Shown here: positions 36,201 through 48,519 of the stretch, in pieces
Position numbering within the stretch: the stretch's first letter is position 1
Layout of the letters: each line of letters begins with the position of its first letter
NCBI RefSeq assembly: GCF_030052815.1
Contig: NC_079493.1
Coordinates: forward strand, 125,374,394-125,438,393
Direction of reading: 5' to 3'
Origin: Hevea brasiliensis
Taxonomy: Eukaryota; Streptophyta; Magnoliopsida; Malpighiales; Euphorbiaceae
Length of the DNA stretch: 64,000 nucleotides
Notes under the pieces: model-generated
The model's database searches: none
Told to the model about the DNA's origin: nothing
What the model saw: the letters and a program-made list of their open reading frames with translations, nothing else
Made by a program: the position numbers and the translations under genes

Positions 36201-38782
36201 ATCCGAAGTCTCTCAAATGTGTCTACCTTGGGTACTCCCGACTCCAAAAAGGCTACCGCTGTTTCTCTCTTACTCTTAATCGTTATCTTGTTTCCACAGA
36301 TGTCACATTTTTTTTAGTCCACTCTATTCTTTTCTCAATCATCTGTGTATGAGAGTCAGGGGGAGGAGGATGATTTCTTAATATATACTGTCTAACCAAT
36401 GTCTAGTCCTCTCCCACAGCCTGTTCCTTCTGTCTCTAGACCTACTCGACCTCCCGTTGTTCATGTTTATTCCAGGAGATTGGAGATTCCTGACTCAAAT
36501 CCTCCACCAGCTACTTCGTTGAGAGATCCTGTACCTCATACTGATCATGATTCTGACCTAGACTTACTCATTGCTCTTTGTAAAGGTAAATGTTCATGCA
36601 CTTACCTTATCTCTTCTTTTGTTTCTTATAATCAACCGTCTTCTTGTTCTCGGTGTTTTGTTACTTCTTTAGACTCTGTTCCTATCCCTAATACTATTAG
36701 TGAGGCATTGTCTCATCCTGGCTGGTGTGCTGTTATGAAAGAAGAAATGGAGGCTTTAAATGCTAATGGTACATGGGAACTGTTGCCTTTGCCCACTGGT
36801 AAGAAAACTATTGGTTGCAAATAGGTATTTACAGTAAAGATAAATCTTGATGGTTCTATGGCTAGGTTAAAAGCACGCCTTGTGGCAAAAAGATATGCTC
36901 AGACATATGGGGTTGATTACTCCGACACTTTTTCTCCTGTAGCTAAACTTATTTCTGTTCGCTTGTTCATCTCTTTAACAGCTACATATGATTGGCCCCT
37001 GCACTAATTGGATACCAAGAATGCTTTACTTCATGGTGATCTTCAGGAGGAGGTGTATATGAAGCAACCACCTGAGTTTGTTACTCAAGGAGAGTTGGGT
37101 AAAGTTTGTAGGCTTCGAAAGTCTCTTTATGGCTTGAAACAAAGTCCTAGGGCCTGGTTTGGGAGATTCAGTGAAGCAGTACAAGAATTTAGTTTGCAAA
37201 AGAGTAAGTGTAATCACTCAGTATTTTATAGGCAATCTGAGGCTTGTCTAATTCTCCTGGTAGTCTATGTGGATGACATTGTCATCACTGAGAGTGACTC
37301 TGCAGGTATTTCATCTCTTAAAACCTTCCTCCAAACCCAGTTTCAGACCAAAGACTTGAGATTATTAAAGTATTTCTTGGGTATTGAAGTTATGAGAAGA
37401 AGGATATTTTCTTGTCTCAAAGAAAATATGTCCTCGATCTATTGACAGAGACAGGAAAATTATGTGCTAAACCTTGCACTGCACCAATGACTCCAAATTT
37501 ATAACTGTTAGCAGGGAATAGTGAGTTGTTTAAAGATCCAGAGAGATACAGGAGATGGGTAAAAAAATTGAATTACCTTACAGTCACTCATCCTGACATT
37601 GCTTATGCCGTTAGTGTGGTAAGTCAGTTTATGTCTTTCCTAACTGTTGCTCATTGGAAAGCCTTGGGACAAATCTTGTGTTATCTGAAGGGCGCTCCAG
37701 GAAAAGGTTTGTTATATGGTAATCATGGGCATTTGAATGTTTTTCAAATGCCGACTGGGCTGGATCTAAGGTTGACAGGAGGTCAACTACAGGATATTGC
37801 ATTTTTGTTGGAGGAAATTTGGTGTCTTGGAGAAGCAAGAAGCAGAGTGTAGTTTCTCGATGTAGTGCTGAATCGGAATACAGAGCCATAGCACAATCAG
37901 TATGTGAGGTAATGTGGATACTTCAATTACTAGATGAGAGAGGTTTTAAGACCTCCCTGTCTGCGAAATTATGGTGTGATAATCAAGCTGCTCTCCATAT
38001 TGCTTCTAATCCGGTGTTTCATGAGCGGACTAAACATATTGAGACTGATTGTCACTTTGTTCGTGAAAAGATTCAACAACAGATTATCTCAGTAGGACAC
38101 ATCAAAACTGGAGAGTAGTTATGAGATATTTTCACAAAAGCTCTGAATGGAGCTAGGATTAACTACATTTGTAACAAGTTGAGCATGATTAACATCTATG
38201 CTCCAACCTGAAGGGGAGTGTTATGAAAAGTCAATCACTATATTATTTCTCTGTATACTCTGTATTCTGTATTCCTATTTAGGATTTCTTATTTAGAATT
38301 TCTTCCTAATTAGTAGAACACAATTATAGGAATCAATTGTATATATATACCCATGTACAAATTAATTGAAAGGAGAATCATCTCTTTCTACAGTATAATT
38401 CACATTTGACAAAACCAAATATGCCTCAACAAGGAAAGTAAAGGAGAGGTCAAATAAAGTAGAGATTTTTAAAGACAAATTAGCATTTTCTAGGCATTGC
38501 AACTAAGTCCAACCAAAGAATCATCTTTTACGGTTTTGCGAAAGGAACACAGCATAACAGTGTGTTTGACTGTCCATGGGAAACAGAACACTGCATTAGC
38601 GTAAGCAATTCTCTCCCATCACATATTTTCTTCTTTTTGGCAGTGTTATTAAGGCGAAAGACGACACTAAGGCGATAGGCTACCCCATGGCCTTAGGCAA
38701 GAGACGAGAGGCGAGGCAAGGGCCTTTTTGAAGCAAGGCGCGGGCCTTTTTGAAGCAAGGAGCTATAACCTAAATTGTCTAA

Positions 38783-38831
<49 letters not shown>

Positions 38832-41800
38832 TTAATATAAAAATTCATACGTTTTACCTTTAACTAGTTTAAGAAGTAAAAAAAGCATATTAAAAAGCAT
38901 ATCACACCTCCAATTAATAGAACACTAACCATTTAAAAATAAGTAACCATTTGCAAATACATAACACACCTCAATCTAACATATTAAAATACCCATTTAA
39001 TAAAAAACATATCACAATTGACAATTACTCATGCTCCAAGTCTCTGATTAATAGGACCTAATTTCAAAATTAAATAACCATTTGCAAATACGCACCTCAA
39101 TCTAACATATCACAATACTTATTTAATAAAAATCATATCAAAATTGACAATATCCATCTAAAAGATACATATCACAATGCCCATATGATAAAAAATGAAA
39201 CAATAAATTAAAAAAGAAAAAAAAAATGCTGTTGCTGGGTAATTAAAAATGGCGTGACTGTGAAAGAAGAAAGCATAGAAGAAGAGAGGAGGAGGAGAGA
39301 AAAGAAGAAAAGAAAAAAGTAAGAAAGGAGAAAGAACGCAGGAAAATAAGTGTTGCAGATGGGTTAAAAATGGCGTGACTGTGAGAGAAGAAAGCATAGA
39401 AGAAAAGAGGAGGAGAGAAGAGAAGAAAAAAAAAAGTAAAAAGGGAGAAAGAACACAGGAAAATAACTGCTGCAGATGGATTAAAAATGGCGTGACTGTG
39501 AGAGAAGAAAGAATAGAAGAAGAGAAAAGGAGGAGGAGAGGAGAAAAAAAAAGTTACAAAGAAAAGAAGAAAAACATGGGTGTTGCGACAGACTTGAGAG
39601 AAGGGAAGAATTGAAGAAGAGAACAGAGGAGAGAGAGGAAGGAAGAAGCAGAGGAGAGAAAGAGAGGAAGGAGGAGAGAGAGACAAACCTTACTCCTTGG
39701 GTCGTTCTTCTTTCCCTTTTTCAAGCAGCCTTGGAGCCATGGGGTGAAATGAGAGTCTCCTCTTTAGGGTTTTTAACTCTTGCAGTTTAAAGTATGAATA
39801 AAAAATAAAAAAATAAACATTATGTAACAGAGGCCTCGCCTCACACCCTAAGCCTCTCTCTTCTAGGTGGTCGCCTCATGCAACCCAGGCCAAGAGGAGC
39901 CAGGCGAGGCGCTAGAGGGTCGCCTCCCTCGCCTAGCGCCTCGCCTGGCACCTTGGAGCACCTTCAATAACACTGCTTTTTGGGTACAAAAGAAAAAGCA
40001 TTAAAGCTTGATCGTGCCATCTCTAACCAAAACATCACCCCACATCCACCTAAGCTAGGCCCTAGCTAACACCTGACAATTTTGATAAAACTTAAAGCAA
40101 TAACTAAATCCTTTCCAGGCTCTCAAAAACAAAAGCTCCATTGCTCCAATGGAGCTTCACCACACTTTTGTCACATCTCGCAAACTGTTAAAGTACAATC
40201 AATCAAATAACAGAAACTGGAGTAGCAAATTGGTAACCCACTAAAGGTTCATCCAAACAAGTTCACCTGCACGGTATAACAGACTATTCTTGATCATATA
40301 CCTGGCTATGTAGCCCACTGTCAGTGACATTTATCAATTGCAAAACACGAGCTGAAAGTTCCGCATCAAGCACTTCTTGTGACTCCGCACTGCATTAGGA
40401 AATGTTAAAAAACACATAAATTGTCAAAGTAAAAAAGACTGATGTAGCTCCTGATAGAAAATGACAGTAGAAAATGAAAAACAGAAAATTACCTACTGCC
40501 AGTGGATTGTTTGATTTTAAGAATAGCAGCAATAATATGAACAATCCAAGCAAGCTTTGCCTCAATAACAGAGAGTTCATTGCCATCAGTGGTCTGCACT
40601 CTTGCTTTTTCCTACCCATTATAATGATTTTAAATTAATTTATCATTAATCCACAAGTGTCAACAATGCGTTCAAAAGCACAATAATCCATCCCAAACTA
40701 CCATACCGTGTATGATTGCAGAATAGGCTCCACTATGTTTATTAAATATAAACCACTGCTTTCATACTGCCAAAAAAGGGTGGAAAGAATCATAAAGCCA
40801 GTAAAGTTAACAAACTTCGAAAATTCATGCACTCAGTTGTATATGCACTTCAGTAACTAAAATGGTACCATTAAGGAATTCAAACCTAGAATCTCCAGTT
40901 AAGGAAAATAGTAAAAAGCATGTATAATATATAGCAGATGAACCTGGAATCTACAAAGATAAGGGAAGCAATCTAGCTGATCCTGAAGAAGTTCAACATT
41001 GTCTAGCGGATTGTCAGAAAGATCATCCGGGAACCCAGACTACAGAACACAGAAGAAGCAAGTAAAAACACAATTTTTAATGGAACATGAAACAATCACA
41101 ATCAATAATAAAAAAATATATATATATATATATATACCTGCACAGAGTTAAACCTTGATGTAATAAAGCCTTCAGTAATTTTAGGCACAAATTCATCAAG
41201 CAAACTTGGTGCATCACCTTTCAAATATGGTACTGATGTCACTAATCTGGACCATAGCCCTAAAAGGTAGTATACACTGCTGCTGGCCCACTGACAAGAC
41301 AAACTTAATCAGCAATTCAAGTCTCAAAATGCATCATCGAATCTAAATGTAAGCTCAAGGCTTAATAAAAACAAAAAACAATAACAATCTATGAAATTAA
41401 AAACAAGTATTATTATACATGAGACAAAACTACACATGATTATCCATCAAATATTAAGAGTCTATCTCAAAAAAAAAAAAAAAAAAAAAAAGCTGTGAAA
41501 ACCAGTCAACCTGCCAAGATTGCAAAGACGTTAAAGTGAACTCTGCTACTAATTGTATCCAATCTCCATAGCCTTCCACATTCACAAGCTCAGACAACTG
41601 CAACACAATTTTACATGTTGCAAACATCAAGAGTCATGCTTACAGATTTGAAGGAAAGAAACTATAGAATATCATATCAAATTCATGAATAAGTGTCAAC
41701 AAATAACAAAAAATATATATTGTCAGCAGGCAAATCCCAGAGGTAAGGGGGGAAAAAAATAAAAAGATTATTTAAATTTCCATATGGCAGTCACTATCAT

Positions 41801-44074
41801 ACTCTTTTAGTCCCAACAAAATTATGAAAAAGACCTTTTTTTTTGAAATCCCTGACAGATTGAATTCTGCAAGAAGAATTCATGTCTGTGGACTCAAAAG
41901 TTCATGTATGTGATAAATTCTAAATAAGTTAGGGATTACATGTACCCTTCTTCATAATCGTCAGCTAAAATTGATCACCAGAAATAATGAAAATCTATTT
42001 TTGCTAAACAGCAAAACTAATTAGATGCATCATCATGTATACGTATATGTAAATAGACACACATATCGCTAGAGAAGATTTGATGTTTGTACACAACACT
42101 AAAGCAATTTAACTAATTCAGAATACATGAATATAGATAGCAAATCAACAAAACCATACAACGTAATGCCGTTTTTGTTGTCGCCGAATGCAAACAAATA
42201 TGTAGGCCAATGAGCATGTGCATGCACAAAGAGTTATGTAAGTATACAACAATTACCTGATAATTCACTCTGAAACGTCCAAGAAGACGACAATACTCAT
42301 GGTAATTATCACGATCAGCAAGACCTGATTCCCAGTCCACACATTATCAGAAAATGAGAAGCCAAATGAATATAGATAGATACACAAACACACACATACA
42401 GACAAAGCTGTTTAAAAAGCTCCAATGGCTAGATCCAGAACATTATGTAAGGACTATAAGAGCAACATTCAAGGCAATGGTACAGCTTCAAATTCACATT
42501 AATTCGAGCAAATCAGCAAACAGGAACAATATACACCCCATGCTTCGCCAACGGGAATTTCCCTCTCCTCTCCACTCCCGCAAATCAGTAGAAATTTGAG
42601 CAAGTCGTCACAACTTATACACGCAAAATAACAGCAATATCAATTGTGAATATATGGTCTTGGTTAAAACTCGTTCTAGATAGGGAAAAAGAGGAATGAA
42701 ACAAGGAAAAAGAAAGCACAAGAAGAAAGCAAAATAGTTGAATATCAGAAACAAAAATTTATAAAATAAAGCCCACACCTGATTTCACAATACTTTAACT
42801 GCCTTTTAGTAACATCAAAGCAACATAAAGGAAACATGAAAAAGGTAACAAACCAACAGCACCTTGTCCTGTTTGTAGGATTTCTTTGGTTCCTGTCATT
42901 AAGTGCGCCAAAAACTTAGAACGAGCAGCATCATTAGTGAACAAAGAACGACGTACAGATGCTAGCCGGACCAAACACTCCAATGCCTGGAAACAAATTT
43001 ACCAAAAATCCTTTTAAAAAATGAGAAAAATAGACCCATATTTTGGTGAATGAAAAAAAAAAAAGAGTTAATAGAAAGGTTAATGAATCAAGTTTCTGAC
43101 TTTCAATGAAAACAAACCTACAATATATCAAAACATTGCTTTAAAAATAGCATCAATTCATTATTAACCATGTATCAGCTTTAGACACATTTTAGACAAC
43201 CTTCAAAGTTCAAATATCAACACATAAACCAATTATGCATACATGTTTGGTTTTATTGTATGTTCTTTTCAAGTGCCATGTTAGATACACCACTTATGAC
43301 GAGCCATTATGTCTAAAGTACAAGTGCAAATTCACTCAATGGCCAATGCTCGTAGTGCATGTTAGCGAAAAACACCCTTGAACACACTAAGAGAAAAAGA
43401 GAGAGAGGGGGGGGGGGGGAAGAGAGTGAGAGAGAGAGAGAGAGACTCAAGAAATTTAGGTGTTTCAACAAGTGTGCCTATATCCATGAACAGTCATTGC
43501 TTTTTTTTCACTATTAAAAGGAAAATATCACAGTCCCACTCATATAGACCTAATCCTTACCCCAACAGGATTTCTCATAAAAATAGGATTTACATAATTA
43601 TCCCAATAATAAAAAAATCCCCAGACCATCAGCATCATATTGTACCACAGAAAGTTGCCCCTGCACCCCCCCAACTACCTATTGACAGACTAAAAGAAAA
43701 CAACCTTTACCTAGGGGGAGCTTCACGACATAAGAGGCATTCTGTCCCTTGTCGCTGAGCTATGTAGCACGAAAATAGAAACGCGAACATTGGTAAACAC
43801 GAAAACGGACATGGAGAAACGGCATTTTCAAAAATATTGAAAATGGAAACGTGAGGAAGACACATAAATATAAAAAGACACATAAATATAAAAAATATAG
43901 GAGCATATTTATAAATGTATAAATATTTATTAACTATAGAAATTATTACAAAAATTTTTAATATATAACTAGTCTATACATAAAACAAATTGAAATAAAC
44001 AAATTACATACAAATTATTACAAATATATTAAATATATAACCATAGATTATAATTTTTTTTTTAAAACATTCAG

Positions 44075-44121
<47 letters not shown>

Positions 44122-46349
44122 TTATTTATTTATTTATTTCCTAATTAGTTGTATTCTAAATTCTAAATGCAATCCTAAATTTTAAATCAAATCCACAAAT
44201 GCAAAACTAAACACTAAATCAAAACCAAATTTAAAAGAATCAAAAAACCCAATATAAAATAAACAACCAATAAAAGTAGAGACAACCGATCACTATAAAA
44301 ACAAACAACCAATCACAGCTGCCGCGCATGGGATGGATCATGGGAAGACAAAAGGCGAGACACGGAGCATAGATCGATACCTCACCTCGCCATCGTTGCC
44401 GCTATCCATCACCGTCAGGTAAGTCCTGTCCTTCTTCTGTACAGATGCGGCGTCGAGAGTCTGTTTTTATTTTAACCTAACATTTTTGTGAGACACACAT
44501 GTCCGAAACCAGAAATGCATTTCCCATTTCCAGAAATTCCGGAAACAGCCTAGAAACACATCCCCGGCGTGTTTTCTTCTTCTTCTTCTTCTTTTTCTTC
44601 TTTTTCTTCTGCACAGATATGGCGTCGAGAGTCTGTGTTTTTATTTTAACCTAATATTTTTGTAAGATACGCATGTCCAAATCCGGAAACACGATTCCCA
44701 TTTCCAGAAATTCTGGAAACAGCCCAGAAACGCCTTCCCGGCGTGTCATCTCGTTTCCATGTCAGAAACATTTCCAACACGGGTAAACGCTGCCCATTCC
44801 CATTTCCGTGCATCATAGTCTCTGAGCTCCTTACCAAGGCCCTTTAACGTATAGTAAATTCTTCTAAAACAAATAAGAGGCATAACTCAACAGTATCAAT
44901 TTCTTCAGTGTTTTTCTACCCCATAAAGGAAGAGGTAGGGACTAGGGAGGTTCATTAGGTCTTCTTTCAAAAATAAAAAGTAATGTAAATGTTAAAGATT
45001 CTACTCCAATATTGTTTCCTTTTAAATATTTTAAATAAATATTTTAAACTCAGAAAGTGAAATATAATCCAAAACTCAACAATATCATCCTTTATTACTG
45101 AAGATTTTAAATTGCCAAAAAGCATAATTCTCAAAACAATAGTTCAGATGCATGATAGGAGAAGTGAATAGTGGGGTGCATAAGAAGTTGAGAACAGAAG
45201 AGAAAACAAATAACAAGTTCCAAAATGAATTTTCACAATGGATACCACATCAGTTTGACTTTTCAATTAAAAAAAAATTCAGAACAAAAAAATGTAGGAT
45301 TATTAGTTATGCAAAAAGGTGAAAACTAGCCAAGCAGGCTTTTAAATATCAGTAATAAACATATTATTTATTAATTATGCAAATAAATGTCATTTCACAA
45401 TCTAGGGCTACCTGGGTTCTCATTTCACAATCTAGGGCTACCTGGGCATGAGAACTGTCTTTAATTATATTCATTGAACAAAATTTCCAAAACAAGCACC
45501 CTGGTGACAGTAACGTTTTTTTGGGGATAGTCAGCAAACATGAATCATAGGACAAGCAAGATTGAAACTAACCTCCTTTGAAAGAGGAGAAGTTGTAATA
45601 GCATAGTAATCAAAAAATATCTGCAACGTTGATGGATCCTCTAATATTGGCCTCCAAGATGATGGAATCTGTAGAAATTTCAGCATGTTTATGCACAATT
45701 TCAAATACATGAATTTGTTTAAAATCCATTGTTTGGTTGAGAAAAAGCCAAGACAAAATCCATTAGATTTTTCAAAATCCCTCATCAATTGAATTCCTCA
45801 AAATGAGGGTTTTCAAAAAAGCTTTCTAAAAAAAGTGGGGTTTTTTGCGAAATCCATCATCTTAATGAATAAGTGATTCTATAAATCTCTTTTTATTTCA
45901 AAAATGCCCTTCGATTCCATGTATTATATCAACATACCAAACAAGTGAGAATATACAAATCCATAGAAGTAATTGGTAAAAAAAAAATAAAAATAAAAAA
46001 ATTATAAACGCCTTGATTTTGAATTTAATAGATTTTAAAAGTCCTCAATCCAAAAGTGGCCAAATATCTTTTGAAGATCAATCAAATAATTATAGGTTAT
46101 AACTGAAGCACATACATATATTAGTAAAGTAGGTGGTAATCAGTACCTGAACAGTACCAAATTCCTCTGAACTTTCATCAATTGATGTCCCAACAAAATC
46201 AAAAGATAAGCATTTGAGAGAAAGAGAAAGTGCCAACTCTTGCAATCGACTTGCAACTATACTCAAAATACAAAATATCAGAACAAAAATACTAAAAATG
46301 GCAGAGCAGAAAGCCAAAGAAGAAATAGGTACAGCAAATGGGAGAACAG

Positions 46350-46391
<42 letters not shown>

Positions 46392-48500
46392 AATGCAACA
46401 TGAGAACGTTAAGCCATTACCGTCATTTTTCAATTGTCGGAGTGAGGTTAAAGATATTTGGAATATTTGGTAAAGTGACTGATCCCTAAAGGAGCAGGCA
46501 ACTCTTCGATGATGCGTTGAAGGCAACCCCGTATTGGGCTGAGAATTTAAGCATCAAAGATACACATGCAAATGTCAGTAAAGAGATATTTATGATAACA
46601 GTAATGGCAGTAGTATCAATAATAGCAGAAGCAATGATAGAAGTCATGGAAGAGATTAATATGAGACTTCACATTCAATAAGTAAAATTTTAGCTGCATT
46701 GCATATGGGCTAGTGGTGAAGGTCGTAAATCCATAAAGATCATTATATAGGAGGGGCTGTCATCTACGTGTCACAGTAAGTCTGACTGAATTGACCAAAA
46801 CAATTTGTACAACTAGTTAGCATGCTACAAGAGAACTCTAATATGCAGAAGTTATTGGGCATGTTCATTATGAATATGAAAGAGTTCACTACATAAATTA
46901 TGATGTTAAACATAGGAAATCAATGTCAAAAACTAGTCAAATTTCTACATTCTCTCAAGCACATGGATGATTCATGCTGCTTTGATTGATTTACAGTTGA
47001 ATCCTTGTGTTGCACAATGTCAAAACAAGGGCCCAAAGGCACATCAGGATTACCATGCTTGCAAAATTTTTTATCTTTCCTTTTGAGGCCCCTTATGCGG
47101 TAGCATAGCTAAATAAAGCATTCATCTTAGGACAATTATGCTACAAAAAACAAATCTTAGAAAATGGTCGCGTCTGATTTAAAAAAAAAAAAATCATAAA
47201 TATTCCTACGCACCATACTATCAAAACTTTAGAAATATTCCTATGCACTATAATACACTATAGGTATCTTTCTTTCCTCCCGGAGTTTATAAATTGTATT
47301 TTCTGATGCAGTTTTGAGAAATTCTGATAAAGGTAATAAACTAACCTGATTCATCTCAGAGACAAGTTGATTCAATATCTTCAAACCAATGGCATAGTGA
47401 TCTGATGTTGCCTGCTCAAATGAAAAACACAAGAATAATAAAGAAAAATGGTTTATAATCAACATGTCTTTCAAATATTAGCACACTACCAAATGATTAA
47501 TCATGGCTAACTGCATCTGTTCCACCAGCCAGCACCCTAGACAACCCTTCTTTTCCCCTCAACATTCACATTCCCTTAAAGTACCAACTTATGATTTCAA
47601 TTCTGTAAATAATGCCTGGCCTATTTTTTGCAGAGCAATCTGAGCAATCGGATTCCAAAGAAATTTTCAAAAGTTAACAAGTAGCATAGAGTATAAACTG
47701 ATGGAAATGCCAATGCTTACTAGGGAGTAGGGACATGTTATTTCTAATCACAATCAAATGATTAATGAAATGGTGACATGTGTACAGCAAAAATTGAAAA
47801 ATGAATTACTTAAGGTCGAATTAGTTGCCAGTTTAGAAGTAAAGACATTAGCAATGAAAGAAAACTAATAAAGACAAAAGCAAAGAATCATGTAATACAT
47901 TCTCATAACATGAATAAATATCAGACAGAAACAAAAACTAAAAACAGTAACGGCAAATATGATCCATTCTGCAAGCGCAGGAAAAAAAAATGCTACATAG
48001 AAAATTGCACGAGGAAAACCAAAATGTATATCTCGACGAATCTTGAGATTCAAAACAAAATGCTGCCAGTAGCTAACGTCTACAAAGAAAAACCTAACCT
48101 GACTCAAGAAGTTCGTAGACTCCTTAACTACTTCTTTAAATCTATCATCATCAAACCATCCAAACTTGGTAACTCGACACAAAAGCTGGATTAGAGATGC
48201 GATTACAAAGGGCTGCAACTCAGGTCCCCTGGTGGCCAGATAGTTAACAAGATAATAACGAATATCTAAACGGAGCTGTAGCGAGAGGCTATGCTCGGTA
48301 ACTTGCTTTAGCAGACTAGAACTAGCAAGCATCAATGCATAAGGAGTCAATGCATTATCAAGAATGTACTGGCATTGAGAGATGTAATCGGTGTTCATCG
48401 AGAAGCATTTCAGAGTGTTCTCCGCGTGAGCTCTCTCCGCAGAATCCTGCGAGTTATAGAGCCTCTCACACAATGCTTCTAGTTGCGCTAAGCTTTCCAT
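25640..48500 (-). CDS. XPO7-like: Exportin-7 / RanBP16-like nuclear transport receptor
   Basis: 27 exons: 48099-48500, 47346-47411, 46421-46538, 46147-46256, 45573-45668, 42863-42986, 42257-42324, 41511-41597, 41138-41290, 40944-41039, 40707-40766, 40493-40611, 40302-40389, 33970-34074, 33790-33894, 33645-33697, 33453-33516, 33216-33350, 32818-32930, 32647-32740, 31736-31955, 30584-30714, 29753-29899, 29456-29584, 28975-29073, 26172-26210, 25640-25777. The sum is 3159 nt, 1052 aa, every junction GT-AG and in phase; the animal protein is only slightly longer. The N-terminus ([15 protein letters not shown], then AENTLKCF and [16 protein letters not shown]) is the importin-beta-type Ran-binding region. 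The rest is helical ARM/HEAT-like with family blocks such as [19 protein letters not shown] and [10 protein letters not shown]. Role by family: Ran-GTP-dependent transport across the nuclear pore. Introns 5, 13 and 25 are enlarged by transposons. The plant cargo is unknown. Confidence 0.92.
26679..26720. repeat. (TA)n microsatellite
   Basis: 21 uninterrupted TA units after a poly-A run, inside the interrupted MITE in intron 25 of the exportin gene. Confidence 0.95.
26886..27085 (+). repeat. 5' LTR of copia element 1
   Basis: 200 bp, starting TGTTATAG and ending CTTTCTACA. The first 44 bp are a tandem pair of a 22-bp unit (TGTTAT-GAAAGTCAATCACTA) that is single in the LTR of element 2. Confidence 0.92.
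27257..28225 (+). pseudogene. Remnant copia polyprotein (RT end and RNase H)
   Basis: An open frame of 322 codons. The first 25 or so codons derive from leader sequence, and the deletion junction lies near 27330. It keeps the reverse transcriptase motif [11 protein letters not shown] and then the RNase H domain ([36 protein letters not shown]). The reading frame ends at an in-frame TAA at 28223-28225, ahead of sequence still similar to the element 2 C-terminus. It is non-functional as a polyprotein. Confidence 0.88.
28368..28567 (+). repeat. 3' LTR of copia element 1
   Basis: 200 bp, about 98% identical to the 5' LTR by eye. It begins TATTATGG rather than TGTTATAG, and carries the same 22-bp tandem duplication. 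Confidence 0.92.
30201..30270 (+). repeat. G-rich tract in exportin intron 22
   Basis: A 70-bp plus-strand stretch with many G runs of 3-6 separated by short T-rich loops (GGGAGGGGTGGGGGG, then GGGTGGGTTTGGGG and further runs). It fits the pattern of potential G-quadruplex DNA. The gene is read from the other strand, so the G-rich strand is the template and the intron RNA is C-rich. Confidence 0.7.
33171..33210. repeat. (AG)20 microsatellite beside an exportin splice donor
   Basis: Twenty AG units in intron 18. On the coding strand the donor of exon 18 reads CAA then GTATT and runs straight into (CT)n at intron position +6. Confidence 0.95.
34155..38118 (+). pseudogene. Decayed copia gag-pol of element 2
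   Basis: The gag segment stays open to 34978 and includes the zinc knuckle [14 protein letters not shown] (about 34827-34868). The protease region reads D-F-G-A at about 35090-35101, where the family has an invariant D-S-G-A, so the catalytic motif is broken. Integrase remnants follow, with an H-H-C-C finger (HCRLGH, CESC) at about 35470-35560. The RT (YVDDIVIT, about 37265) and RNase H ([10 protein letters not shown], about 37865) parts lie in separate frames. In-frame stops occur at 34976, 35732 and many later sites, with frameshifts near 37400 and 37740. It is not functional. Confidence 0.88.
38219..38392 (+). repeat. 3' LTR of copia element 2
   Basis: 174 bp, TGTTATGA to TCTTTCTACA. It is preceded by an AGGGGAG purine tract. 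It lacks the 22-bp tandem duplication and a further 4 bp present in the element 1 LTRs, which accounts for the 26-bp size difference. Confidence 0.88.
38786..38829. repeat. (AC)22 microsatellite
   Basis: 22 AC units inside the hAT-like element. Confidence 0.95.
39226..39580. repeat. Three tandem ~119-bp purine-rich units in the hAT-like element
   Basis: The phrase TTAAAAATGGCGTGACTGTG followed by AGAAGAAAG-ATAGAAGA recurs at 39243, 39364 and 39481, each time preceded by a GTTGC or GCTGC word and followed by GGAGGAG / AAAGAAG purine runs. The spacing is 121 and 117 bp. The long minus-strand open frame here (39243-39686) is a by-product of the polypyrimidine composition. Confidence 0.8.
43760..44818. 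mobile_element. Second hAT-like non-autonomous element
   Basis: 1059 bp in exportin intron 5. The left end reads CTATGTAGCACGAAAATAG. The right end, reverse-complemented, reads CTATGATGCACGGAAATGG. Flanking 8-bp repeats TCGCTGAG (43752-43759) and TCTCTGAG (44819-44826) match at 7 of 8 positions. No transposase is seen. It contains a TA/TTTA microsatellite (about 44082-44139) and an internal tandem duplication. The TIRs differ from those of the 38641 element, so it is a different family. Confidence 0.68.
44438..44746. repeat. ~171-bp tandem duplication inside the hAT-like element
   Basis: Two copies, starting at about 44438 and 44609, share CTG-ACAGAT, GGCGTCGAGAGTCTGT, TTTTATTTTAACCTAA, CCCATTTCCAGAAATTC and CGGCGTG in order. 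The second copy ends at about 44746. Part of the length of the first copy is a TTC-repeat run (about 44572-44608). Confidence 0.75.
46352..46388. repeat. (GA)n microsatellite in exportin intron 3
   Basis: About 18 GA units within a 164-bp intron (46257-46420), so nearly a quarter of this short intron is microsatellite. Confidence 0.93.
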
Positions 48501-48519
48501 CGACGCTTACTTCACCCAA

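Larger units (their letters stand above)
34155..38392 (+). mobile_element. Ty1/copia retrotransposon, 5'-truncated decayed copy (element 2)
   Basis: Same family as element 1 and nearly identical over the shared RT-RNase H part and LTR. It retains gag, protease, integrase, RT and RNase H remnants in order and one 3' LTR (38219-38392). The 5' LTR, primer site and gag start are missing. The left break is estimated at 34150-34165, about 80 bp from exportin exon 14. It fills most of exportin intron 13 and is antisense to the gene. Without the 5' end no target duplication can be tested. Confidence 0.88.
38641..39975. mobile_element. Non-autonomous hAT-like element with 8-bp TSD
   Basis: 1335 bp with terminal inverted repeats CAGTGTTATTAAGGC (left) and, reverse-complemented from the right, CAGTGTTATTGAAGGTGC. 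A perfect 8-bp direct repeat CTTTTTGG flanks it (38633-38640 and 39976-39983). The 8-bp duplication and CA-GTG tip fit the hAT superfamily. The ends are GC-rich (GGCGAGGC, GCCTCGCC). The interior has (AC)n and purine-rich tandem repeats and no transposase. It lies in exportin intron 13 next to the copia copy. Confidence 0.83.

Noticed and set aside
39243..39686. 147-codon minus-strand open frame
   Set aside because: Low-complexity Ser/Phe/Leu translation of a polypyrimidine tandem repeat inside the hAT-like element; no domain or splice support.
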